Below are positions 46,201 through 53,479 of a stretch of DNA of 64,000 nt, piece by piece; the first letter of the stretch is position 1; each line of letters opens with the position of its first letter. The notes below the pieces were generated by a model. It ran no database searches and was not told where the DNA came from. It worked only from the letters and a program-made list of their open reading frames with translations. The stretch spans positions 186,001 to 250,000 of the forward strand of contig JAHBWC010000001.1 in assembly GCA_019637225.1 (NCBI GenBank), given 5' to 3'. Origin of the DNA: Labilithrix sp. Lineage in GTDB: Bacteria > Myxococcota_A > Polyangia > Polyangiales > Polyangiaceae. The translations under genes and the position numbers were made by a program.

Positions 46201-46817
46201 TAGGCGGCCGCGCCGTCGATCGTGTGGGTGACGCCGTCGATCGTGACCGTGCCGCGCGCGCGGGCGAGCGGAAGCCACGTCATCCAGAAGCCGTCCTCCC
46301 AGTCGAGCGGGCCCTGGGCGTCGTGGAGCAGCCACGACGGAGCGGCGCCCTCGGCCCGCTCGAGCGTCAGGTCCCAGGCGACGCGGCCGTCGCGGCTCGC
46401 GGCGACGATGCGGTACGTGTCGTCGTCGACGGCGTACGCGTGGTTCGTCGGGCCGATGCGCACGTCGGGACGCTCGTCGCTGACCTTCACCTCGGAGGGG
46501 CCGTAGAGATCGGTCGCGTCGAACGGCGCGCCGTCGCGCGGGAACACCATCGCGGCGAAGGCGCCCGTCCCGAGCCCGAAGGGCGACGCCTCGTACATCC
46601 CGAGCAGCGCGAGGCCGCTCTTCGGGTCACGGACGTTGAAGTACCACCACTCCGTGTACCACTCCTTGTGCGGGTGGTTCCGGAACGCCTCGGCGTGCGC
46701 CGCGTCGTCGGCGAGCGTCGGCGTGGGGAGGTCCGCTCGCGGCCTGGGCGAGCGCGGGGCCGGGCGCGGGCCGCGCGGCGGCTGGGCCATCGGAAGCGTC
46801 CACGAGCGTCGAATCAT
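43212..46817 (-). CDS. Fusion: CrtC/AttH-like hydratase + OmpA-like insertion + FAD oxidoreductase
   Basis: A continuous 1201-aa frame with three modules. Residues about 45-375 are a CrtC/AttH lipocalin-like domain: 'HKEWYTEWWYF', 'LDWEDGFWMTW' and 'AAYHDHNWGVW'. At 377-402 a dinucleotide-binding fold starts abruptly ('VFGGGVTGLTVAHELVDRG', 'VTVVEPE'), followed by 'GGMARS'. Residues about 456-540 are OmpA-like ('VTFAAGSSSVPDEAERAI', 'ALAARRAEAVRDRLVASGV'), inserted between the FAD site and the family motif 'PGEHGFRFFPAYYRH' (554 on). The rest is a flavin amine-oxidase/carotenoid-desaturase-like body. CrtC and CrtD act in sequence on acyclic carotenoids, so an isoprenoid substrate is possible. 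GGGAGGG precedes the ATG. No signal peptide is evident. Confidence 0.88.
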   Translation of the reverse strand: MIRRSWTLPMAQPPRGPRPAPRSPRPRADLPTPTLADDAAHAEAFRNHPHKEWYTEWWYFNVRDPKSGLALLGMYEASPFGLGTGAFAAMVFPRDGAPFDATDLYGPSEVKVSDERPDVRIGPTNHAYAVDDDTYRIVAASRDGRVAWDLTLERAEGAAPSWLLHDAQGPLDWEDGFWMTWLPLARARGTVTIDGVTHTIDGAAAYHDHNWGVWCSPIRNWQWVQCSSPAERIALDLGYSDGFDPPRAAILDLDGRRVAFDASGIDLPTYAGFRDWPGTPWKYPESATTTLVDPTGRLRVEVEWSAPQSATLPLYTTIVLFEQHVAVTLRVSEKDESGSWQPARVFTLDGIAEWSDSYLAEWSTGEGLVGGYTAEATVFGGGVTGLTVAHELVDRGFAVTVVEPEQALDAKGDRGMAVGGMARSHYARVPRLGQAPASQPAGRPTPSSRDDRWSARHVTFAAGSSSVPDEAERAIASAARAFRDTYCDQGYRMRVSGASAAVEPEPRALAARRAEAVRDRLVASGVADDLIVLAADGATGRPEAIIALEEWVLPGEHGFRFFPAYYRHVTDTMARIPVYDRDGHQTERRVIDNLNPTPEQLMLRSGKRPVPAPSSSSTPLQMVRAALTTLIGDDYDPRDFLQMGIRISRYLATCPERRAPLEDMSWWNYLCGFSPKTRCYLYRYSNAFTRDSTASGRVLAAFDWRYGDARTNGSTYVQLFEPRPPGSGESFDGTLNAPTTEAWFIHWRRYLGERGVRFVSGALESLDVATVDGKEVVVPSVRRGGKATAEPWLGRTRRPHYVVVATDAPSAEKVSAPLPKVGVPAGLVGYTTSFDGKPRDPHTQPGIGPSDRLQTLSGVQYFFDQDFAIGCHAYSLDAPWSLSTLSMQRAWNRVPFVKRDGFAGLLSVDIGDFKVPAGPTRTTAWDSTYEELGTGVWMQLSNDLRTAPLGPSPVRLPRPTWFHVDDNLEFGDRDGKKGVVVRNETPYLVPITSDWERRPGPMPFDPDVPDAPVAPAPPAPGVWTAPHGGYPVHWGSLVYAGIYLKTFTRMTTMESANESGRHAVNAVLDHYNAHHGSTVAPPSPPPDRHPDPSELSADEVPSPFIGDYCRIWNIERYENPSFDTLKAIDQTLFDLGLPHLFDLLGVELLPSVLSHLFPYRGDCSPTGQAPPDPIPPPAPWCPPFVGNVVGKVARLFGRSKR

Positions 46818-46958
46818 GAGCCCTCCCTCGGCGCGCGTCGCGGCGGGAGCGCTCGACGCACGAAGGAGGGATTACGCCACGAGTTTCGCCGAGAGCGCCA
46901 CGGAAATCAGGCGGCAGCGCGCTCGCTGTCGCTCGCACGCTCTCCGTCTCGCTCTCGT

Positions 46959-48686
46959 TCACCGGAAGCGCATGCAGCGCCCGCCCATGAAGGCGGCCTT
47001 GGCCTCGGGCCGCTCCATTCGCCGGAGGCCGCCTTCGCCCACCCAGGTGTCCTTGAAGTTCAGCTCGGAGCGCGCGCTGTTGTAGCCGATGCCGCGGAAC
47101 TTCAGGCCGAACTTCCCGGTGAACGTCGCCCCGTCCATCGTCAGCACCGCCTCGTTCAGGTTTCCGGCGAGGTCCATCCAGGGCTCGTCGCCGGGACGGA
47201 TGCGGACGGTGTCGGCCTGCTCGCCGTTCGCCGCGAGGCTCCCACGTCCGGGGGCCGCGATCTCCCACGCCTTGTCGTGCATGACGCTCTGGGCGAAGAA
47301 GGGAAACTCGTAGTTGTTCGCGTTGAGCGGGCTCTCGGGGAGGGGGAGGAGCGCGCCGGCGTCGTACGTGGCGTTGATCTTCGCGAGGTCCGCGCAGCGT
47401 CCGCCCGTCGTCGCGGCCGCCGTCGCCGGGGGATCCTCGGTGCCGACCTGCGTCCCGCAGCCCTGCGCGTTGCCGAGCGCGTCGGACCCGCCGCGCGGAC
47501 TGTCCGTCACGAAGTCGAGGACCTCGTCGGTCGCGAGCTGGCCGCCGTCCCAGTGGCAGAACGCGGCGAGCAGCGCGTTGGAGATGCAGTTCATCGCCTT
47601 GACCTCGAGGTGCTCGCTCGCGGGGATGATCGCGCCCGCGAAGTCTTTCCCGTCGGCGCGCGGCGGGAACTCCTTGCCCATCTTCGCGAGGACGTTGGCC
47701 GGGTAGAAGAAGGTCGGGAAGCCGAAGGCGGTCGGCGCGTGGGTGCTGCAGTTGTTTCCGTGGAGGTAGACGAAGAGCGAGCCGTTGAACTGGAAGTCGA
47801 CGCCGGTCTTCCGCGTCTCGTCCGCGAGCGGGACGGGCGGCGCGTCGGGCCCGCCGCGCGGATCGCCGAGCAGGAGCCGACTGACGGTGATCTCCTCGCC
47901 GTCGAAGTCGATCGGGAGGAACTTGTTCCAGGACGCGTCCCAGATCGGCGGAGGGTTTTCGACGATCCAGTTTCTGATCTTCGGGACGCCTCCGTACCGC
48001 GCCGTCACCGCGTTGATGAACGCGCGGACGCGGCCGGAGGTGATTTCGTACTTGTCGAGGTAGACCGTCTTGTCGGGGTGCCGGGGGTCGGTGTAGCCCG
48101 TGACGGGCAGCGTCCGGCAGCAGCTCTCGTGGCGGGCGCCGGGGCCTACTTCGCCCTTCCCGCAGGTGTCGCCGCCGAGGTGTGGCTTGCAGCTCGGCGC
48201 GTCGACGCACTTCTTCGCGTAGTTGCAGGCGGCGTGGCAGTCGCCGTCCTCGAGGCAGGACTTGCCCTCGGTGCACGGCGGCGCGGCGGGGCCGCCGCAG
48301 TCGATGTCCGTCTCGAAGCCGTTCTTCACCTTGTCGTCGGCGCGCGCGACCGTGCAGACCTTCGTCGACTCCGGGCAGAAGTTGCTCTGGCAGTCGCCGC
48401 TCGCCTCGCAGGTCTTGCCGTCTGCGCATTTCGGGGCGTTCGGTCCTCCGCAGTCGATGTCCGTCTCGCCGTTGTCCTTGATCCCGTTGGCGCTGCCGAT
48501 CGGCTGCGCGTCGCCTCCGGTGCACGCCGTTGGGCACGATCCACCGCAGTCGATGCCGGCCTCGTCGGAGTCCTGGCGCCCGTTGCTGCACGCCGGGTTC
48601 TTCTTTGGGTCGGACGAGCAGGACGCGAGCGAGACGAGCGCAGCGACGAGGCCGACGCTGCTCGTGACGAGGATGGCTGTGCGCAC
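46959..48686 (-). CDS. Sulfatase-modifying-factor (FGE)-type lipoprotein with DCGG repeats
   Basis: A 575-aa lipoprotein (SLASC, Cys 23). The N-terminal ~170 residues carry three Cys-rich 'NG..D..E...DCGG' repeats. The C-terminal ~390 residues have the formylglycine-generating-enzyme/SUMF1 fold: 'VYLDKYEITSGRVRAFINAV', 'AFCHWDGGQLATDEVLDFV', 'PWMDLAGNLNEAVL' and the final 'GGRCMRFR'. Family members include true sulfatase activators and many diverged C-type-lectin-fold proteins. Only one of the two active-site Cys positions is seen near the end, so enzymatic activity is doubtful and surface binding is more likely. It lies 141 bp upstream of the fusion gene on the same strand. Confidence 0.88.
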   Translation of the reverse strand: MRTAILVTSSVGLVAALVSLASCSSDPKKNPACSNGRQDSDEAGIDCGGSCPTACTGGDAQPIGSANGIKDNGETDIDCGGPNAPKCADGKTCEASGDCQSNFCPESTKVCTVARADDKVKNGFETDIDCGGPAAPPCTEGKSCLEDGDCHAACNYAKKCVDAPSCKPHLGGDTCGKGEVGPGARHESCCRTLPVTGYTDPRHPDKTVYLDKYEITSGRVRAFINAVTARYGGVPKIRNWIVENPPPIWDASWNKFLPIDFDGEEITVSRLLLGDPRGGPDAPPVPLADETRKTGVDFQFNGSLFVYLHGNNCSTHAPTAFGFPTFFYPANVLAKMGKEFPPRADGKDFAGAIIPASEHLEVKAMNCISNALLAAFCHWDGGQLATDEVLDFVTDSPRGGSDALGNAQGCGTQVGTEDPPATAAATTGGRCADLAKINATYDAGALLPLPESPLNANNYEFPFFAQSVMHDKAWEIAAPGRGSLAANGEQADTVRIRPGDEPWMDLAGNLNEAVLTMDGATFTGKFGLKFRGIGYNSARSELNFKDTWVGEGGLRRMERPEAKAAFMGGRCMRFR

Positions 48687-48915
48687 GACGAACTCCGTGG
48701 GGTTGGAGGCGGCTCATGCGAATCACGCGCCACGGCTGAGTACGTCGTCTACGTCCTTGGAGCGGAGCGCCGCTGCGCGCGCGCGTGAGTGCGGTAGAGA
48801 GCTCTTCCGAGGAGATGTGCCCCGTTCGGACGAGTTCGCGCGCGCGCCGCGCCGACGCCGCGCGACTTCGGATGCCCCGCCGCCTCGCGCGGGTGAGCGT
48901 GTGGCCTGCGTGAGC

Positions 48916-50196
48916 TCAGCCGTCGGAGTCTGGCCCGCGCGCGCACTCGGCGGCGCGCTCGAGGAGCAGGGTGCGCTCGCGCGCGTTGCGCGTGAGCGAG
49001 GCGGCGCGCTCGAACTCGGCGGCCGCCTCGTCGAAGCGGCCGAGCTTCGACAAGAGGTCCGCCCGCGCGCTCGGGAGAAGGTGATACCGCTCGAGCGACG
49101 GCTCGGATGCGATCGCGTCGACGATCGCGAGGCCGGCGGCGGGGCCCTCGGCCATCGAGACGGCCATCGCGCGGTTCAGCTCGACGACCGGCGACGGCAT
49201 GACCTCGGCGAGCTCGGCATAGAGCGACGCGATGCGCGGCCAGTCGGTGGCGTCGGCCGTGCGCGCCCGCGCGTGGCACGCGGTGATCGCGGCCTGAAGC
49301 GCGTAGGGGCCTCGCGCGCCGCCGAGCGCCTCCGCGCGCTCGAGCGCGGCGAGGCCGCGGTGGATGAGCAGCTGGTCCCATCGCGCGCGGTTCTGTTCGA
49401 GCAGGAGGATCGGCGCGCCCGACGGGCCGGTGCGCGCTGGCGCGCGTGACGCGTGGATCTCCATCAGCGCGACGAGCCCGTGCACCTCCGGCTCCTCCGG
49501 CGTGAGCCCGGCGAGGACGCGACCGAGGCGGAGAGCGTCCTCGCAGAGACGAGGGCGCATCAGGTCGTCGCCGGCGGTCGCCGCGTAGCCCTCGTTGAAC
49601 ACGAGGTAGATGACGCCGAGCACCGACGACAGGCGCTCGGCGAGGTCGGCGCGGCGCGGCACCTCGAACGGGACACGCTCCTCGGCGAGCGTCCGCTTCG
49701 CACGGACGATGCGCTGCGCGATCGTCGGCTCCGACACGAGGAAGGCCCGCGCGATCTCGTCGGTGGTCAGACCACCGAGCAGCCGGAGGGTGAGCGCGAC
49801 GCGCGCCTCGATCGACAGGACCGGGTGGCACGCCGTGAACACGAGGCGGAGAAGATCGTCGCCGACGTCGTCGTCGACCATGGCCTCGACGTCTCGAGCC
49901 GCCGACTCCTGCCGAGCGTCGAGCTCGTGGGCGAAGAGCTCGTGCTTCCGATCCATCATCTTGCCGCGCCGGAGCACGTTGATGGCGCGATTTTTCGCCG
50001 TGCTCATGAGCCAGGCGCCGGGGTTGTCCGGGACGCCCGACTCCGGCCATTGCTCGAGCGCGGCGACGAGCGCGTCCTGCGCGAGCTCCTCGGCGAGGCC
50101 GACGTCGCGCACGATCCGCACGAGGCCGGCGATGAGCCGCGGCGACTCGAGCCGGTAGACCGCGGTGATGGTGCGATGCGTCTCGGTGGCCGGCAC
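48916..50196 (-). CDS. ECF42-like sigma factor with C-terminal helical extension
   Basis: A 426-aa protein. The N-terminus is an ECF sigma factor: region 2 'LIAGLVRIVRDVGLAEELAQDALVAALEQWP' with 'NPGAWLMSTAKNRAINVLRR', and region 4 'LGGLTTDEIARAFLVSEPTIAQRIVRAKRTL'. The C-terminal ~220 residues contain 'GVIYLVFNEGYAATAGDDLMRPRLCEDALRLGRVLAGL' and TPR-like helices, the defining extension of ECF42 (SnoaL-free, DUF6596). ECF42 factors lack a classical anti-sigma and are normally adjacent to DGPF/YCII genes they control. None is adjacent here, but one is at 27900-28334. Confidence 0.92.
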   Translation of the reverse strand: MPATETHRTITAVYRLESPRLIAGLVRIVRDVGLAEELAQDALVAALEQWPESGVPDNPGAWLMSTAKNRAINVLRRGKMMDRKHELFAHELDARQESAARDVEAMVDDDVGDDLLRLVFTACHPVLSIEARVALTLRLLGGLTTDEIARAFLVSEPTIAQRIVRAKRTLAEERVPFEVPRRADLAERLSSVLGVIYLVFNEGYAATAGDDLMRPRLCEDALRLGRVLAGLTPEEPEVHGLVALMEIHASRAPARTGPSGAPILLLEQNRARWDQLLIHRGLAALERAEALGGARGPYALQAAITACHARARTADATDWPRIASLYAELAEVMPSPVVELNRAMAVSMAEGPAAGLAIVDAIASEPSLERYHLLPSARADLLSKLGRFDEAAAEFERAASLTRNARERTLLLERAAECARGPDSDG

Positions 50197-50295
50197 GGGC
50201 GGCGATCAAAACAGTTTGTCCCGCCGACGCAAGCCGTTCGGCGCCGTACGTTGCTCGGTCGACGCTCCGCGCGTGCTCGGTCGACGCCGCGCGCC

Positions 50296-50577
50296 TCAGA
50301 CGTCGGGGCGAGGATCGTCGGCGAGCGCGTCCACGCCGGCCGCCGTGATCCGGTAGACGAGCGCGGAGGCCCCGGCCGCGCGCTCGTCCTCTTCGCCGTC
50401 GGGGGCCTCGCCGTACTCGCCGAGCGCCTCGACGAGCCCGAGCGTGCACAGGCGGTCCATCGTCTCGTACTCGTCGACGGAGAGCTCGGCGCCGGCGAGC
50501 CCGCCGTGATCCTCATCGGACAGCCGGACCTCGCGGAGGAGCGCTCTCTCGGCGGGCGTCAGCGACGGGGGCGGCAT
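50296..50577 (-). CDS. Small acidic hypothetical protein
   Basis: A 93-aa acidic protein (MPPPSLTPAERALLREVRLSD...). Its predicted pattern is helix, helix, 'YETMDRLCTLGLVEAL', then 'ALVYRITAAGVDALAD', which resembles a degenerate winged-helix module like those of small HTH regulators ('Y.lT..G..al'). No family is certain. It stands alone between the sigma factor and the ABC exporter; no clear ribosome site or operon partner is seen. Confidence 0.6.
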   Translation of the reverse strand: MPPPSLTPAERALLREVRLSDEDHGGLAGAELSVDEYETMDRLCTLGLVEALGEYGEAPDGEEDERAAGASALVYRITAAGVDALADDPRPDV

Positions 50578-50644
50578 CCGGCTCCCTCTAGCACGCTCTC
50601 CCTCCCCGCGGCCGTGCTCCCCGGCGCGAAGCGCCGCGAGCGAG

Positions 50645-51406
50645 TCAGCTCTTCAGGCGGTAGCCGCTCCGGATGAGCCAGCGCGCCGTGAGGAGGCAGA
50701 TCACCATGAAGACGAACGTCATCCCGGCGCTCAGCTCGATGCTCACGTCCGAGACGCCGTAGAAGCTCCAGCGAAAGCCGCTGACGAGGTAGACGACGGG
50801 GTTGAAGAGCGTGACCTTCTGCCAGACCGGCGGGAGCATCTTGAGCGAGTAGAAGCTGCCGCCGAGGAACGTGAGCGGCGTGACGATGAGCATCGGCACG
50901 AGCTGCAGCTTCTCGAAGCCATCGGCCCAGAGGCCGATGATGAAGCCGAACAGGCTGAATGTCACCGCCGTGAGCACGAGGAACGTGAGCATCCAGACCG
51001 GGTGCGCGACCTCGTACGAGACGAAGAGCCGGGCGGTGACGAGGATGATCGACCCGAGCATGACCGACTTCGACGCGGCGGCGCCCACGTAGCCGAGGAC
51101 GATCTCGATCCACGAGATCGGCGCCGACAGCACCTCGTAGATCGTCCCCGCGAAGCGCGGCATGTAGATCCCGAACGCCGCGTTGGAGATGCTCTCGTTG
51201 AGGAGCGAGAGCATCGTGAGGCCCGGAATGATGAACGCTGCGTAGTGGACGCCGTCGATCTCGGCCATGCGCGAGCCGATCGCCGAGCCGAAGACGACGA
51301 AGTAGAGCGACGTCGAGATCACCGGCGAGAGGATGCTCTGGAGCAGCGTGCGGAAGGTGCGCGCCATCTCGAAGAGGTAGATGGCGCGGATCGCGTACCA
51401 GTTCAT
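50645..51406 (-). CDS. ABC-2 type transporter permease
   Basis: A 253-aa membrane protein of the YadH/DrrB family with six membrane segments. The family signature region '[32 protein letters not shown]' and the late '[43 protein letters not shown]' are present. It exports a lipid, polysaccharide or drug together with the ATPase encoded just upstream, whose stop overlaps its ATG (ATGA). Confidence 0.93.
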   Translation of the reverse strand: MNWYAIRAIYLFEMARTFRTLLQSILSPVISTSLYFVVFGSAIGSRMAEIDGVHYAAFIIPGLTMLSLLNESISNAAFGIYMPRFAGTIYEVLSAPISWIEIVLGYVGAAASKSVMLGSIILVTARLFVSYEVAHPVWMLTFLVLTAVTFSLFGFIIGLWADGFEKLQLVPMLIVTPLTFLGGSFYSLKMLPPVWQKVTLFNPVVYLVSGFRWSFYGVSDVSIELSAGMTFVFMVICLLTARWLIRSGYRLKS

Positions 51407-52329
51407 GCGTCCGACCTCACCAGGCTGACGAAGATCTCTTCGAGCGAGCTCTCGCGGGTCTGGAGATCCTTGAAGTCGATGCCGAGCTCGGCGAGCGCGC
51501 GGAGCAGCCCCGCGATCCGCGCGCGCTCGGCCTCCGACTGGAAGCTGAAGACGAGCCGGCTCTTGTCGTCGGAGAGCTCGAGCGCGTACTCCGAGAGGGC
51601 CTCGGGGATGCTCGCGAGCGGCCGCTGGAGGATCAGGGTCAGCTGCTTCTGGCCGAGCTTCTGCATCAGCGCGGCCTTCTCCTCGACGAGGATGATCTCG
51701 CCCTTGTTGATCACGCCGATCCGGTCGGCCATCTCCTCGGCCTCTTCGATGTAGTGCGTGGTCAGGATTACCGTCACGCCCCTCTCGCGGAGCTCGCGGA
51801 CCATCTTCCACATGTCGCGCCGGAGCTCGACGTCGACGCCGGCGGTCGGCTCGTCGAGGAAGAGGATGCGCGGCTCGTGCGAGAGCGCCTTCGCGATCAA
51901 GAGGCGCCGTTTCATCCCGCCCGAGAGCGTCATGATCTTGCTGTCCCGCTTCTCCCAGAGCGACAGATCCCGGAGGACCTTCTCCACGTGCGCGGGATCC
52001 TTCGGCTTGCCGAAGAGGCCGCGGCTGAAGGTGACCGCGTTCCAGACGGTCTCGAACATGTCGGTCGAGAGCTCCTGCGGAACGAGGCCGATCTTCGTCC
52101 GCGCGGCGCGGTAGTCGCGCACGATGTCGTGCCCGTCGGCGAGGACGGTGCCGGACGTCGCGTTGACGATGCCGCAGATGACGCCGATGAGCGTCGTCTT
52201 GCCCGCGCCGTTCGGTCCGAGGAGCGCGAAGATCTCGCCGCGCCGGATCGTCAGGTCGACGCCCTTGAGCGCCTGGAAGCCGGACGCGTACGTCTTGGTG
52301 AGCTTCGAAGCGACGATGATCGGATCCAC
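51403..52329 (-). CDS. ABC-2 type transporter ATP-binding protein
   Basis: A 308-aa ATPase. Walker A 'GPNGAGKTT' (38-46), Q-loop 'GLVPQEL', signature 'LSGGMKRR', Walker B '[12 protein letters not shown]' and H-loop '[13 protein letters not shown]' are all intact. The C-terminal ~90 residues are the regulatory extension common in DrrA/CcmA-like exporters. The GTG at 52329 has GGAGG five bases upstream and starts the conserved '[17 protein letters not shown]'; the frame is open further upstream but without support. It energises the permease encoded by the overlapping next gene. Confidence 0.93.
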   Translation of the reverse strand: MDPIIVASKLTKTYASGFQALKGVDLTIRRGEIFALLGPNGAGKTTLIGVICGIVNATSGTVLADGHDIVRDYRAARTKIGLVPQELSTDMFETVWNAVTFSRGLFGKPKDPAHVEKVLRDLSLWEKRDSKIMTLSGGMKRRLLIAKALSHEPRILFLDEPTAGVDVELRRDMWKMVRELRERGVTVILTTHYIEEAEEMADRIGVINKGEIILVEEKAALMQKLGQKQLTLILQRPLASIPEALSEYALELSDDKSRLVFSFQSEAERARIAGLLRALAELGIDFKDLQTRESSLEEIFVSLVRSDA

Positions 52330-52498
52330 GCGACCTCCGGCGTGTTGGATCCCACGAGCGCGCCCTGGCGCACAGCGCAAAACGGATCGTGCCGTCGCGG
52401 CGGTGGGTTGCGGAAGCTCCGCCGTGCCGAGCGCACGGGTCGCCGCCCGACGAGGCGCCTGCGCGACCGAAGAGGCGCGCCCCCGCGGCGTGGCGAGG

Positions 52499-53287
52499 CT
52501 ACTGCTTCGTGAGGGTGAACGAGCCGATGCAGGTCGGGCAGGTCCAGCCGCCCGAGAGCTTCTTGCCCGCCACCGTGCCGGTGTACGGCATCGCGAGGCT
52601 GCCCACGCCCGGGATGTTGAACGTCCACGTGCCGCTCGTGGCGTTGCCCGCGACCGTGATCGCTTCCTTCGGCGAGGTGCCCGTCTCCCTGCGTACGAGG
52701 TTGCACGAGGGGAGCTGGCGGAGCTCGAGGCCCGTGACGTTCCCGGTGTTCGAGAACGCCGTGCCGTCCGCCGCGATCGTGATCGTCATGTTGCCGGCGT
52801 TGTTGAACGTGCAGTTTTCCCGCTGGCGCGTGTTCGTGTAGGTCCCCGACCACGTGCCCGCGAGCGACTCGAGATCGGCCGTGACGGTGAGGTCCTTGTC
52901 GACGACCGGCGCGCACGAGTTGTTCCCTGTGCACGCGCCGCCCCAGCCGGCGAACAGCGAGCCGGCGGCCGGCGTCGGCACGAGCGTGACCGCGGTGCCG
53001 GGCGCGAACGAGCCCGTGCACGTCTTGCCCTGACAGGTTACGCCGCCGGGCGTCGACGTGATCGCGCCGGCGCCGTCGCCGCCGAGCGTCACCGTGAGCG
53101 TGAACGTGGGGTTCGCCGCCGGAGGGGTGACGGTGCCGTCGTCCGGCGTCTCGTCGTCCGTCGCGTCGTCGTCGACGTTGCGCCGGTTGGGGAGCTTGAC
53201 GCCTCGCTCGTCGGGGTAGTCGCCGATCGGCGCCGGCGCGCACGCAGCGACGCTGATCGCGATCGCCGCCGTCACGAAGGACCGCAT
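52499..53287 (-). CDS. Lipoprotein with beta-strand repeat module
   Basis: A 262-aa lipoprotein (ISVAAC, Cys 16 from ATG 53287; a GTG at 53293 is an alternative start). After an acidic linker comes a module '[45 protein letters not shown]' typical of the InlB B-repeat/'S-T-P-x-G' bacterial repeat. A second domain (about 145-262) has '[20 protein letters not shown]' and '[19 protein letters not shown]' and looks like a lipocalin-like or beta-sandwich fold. Function unknown; it is probably surface exposed. Confidence 0.8.
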   Translation of the reverse strand: MRSFVTAAIAISVAACAPAPIGDYPDERGVKLPNRRNVDDDATDDETPDDGTVTPPAANPTFTLTVTLGGDGAGAITSTPGGVTCQGKTCTGSFAPGTAVTLVPTPAAGSLFAGWGGACTGNNSCAPVVDKDLTVTADLESLAGTWSGTYTNTRQRENCTFNNAGNMTITIAADGTAFSNTGNVTGLELRQLPSCNLVRRETGTSPKEAITVAGNATSGTWTFNIPGVGSLAMPYTGTVAGKKLSGGWTCPTCIGSFTLTKQ

Positions 53288-53479
53288 CCTCACAGGATAC
53301 CAAGCTCTGCCCCGTCGTCGAAGGCTTCTTGCGGGCGGCAGCCATCAGCGCGCACCCGCTGTGGGAGATGTGAGGTGACGGTGGCCACGGCGAAGGCGTC
53401 CGAGCGATCGCCCGACCGCGCTCCGGTCACGCGCCGCCCCGGCCCGGAGCTGTCTATCCGACCGCGCTCCTGCGCCGGC

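Noticed and set aside
43353..48788. An 1811-codon open frame on the plus strand
   Set aside because: It is antisense to the fusion gene and the FGE-type lipoprotein, both of which have recognisable domains; its composition is Arg/Val/Ala shadow-like.
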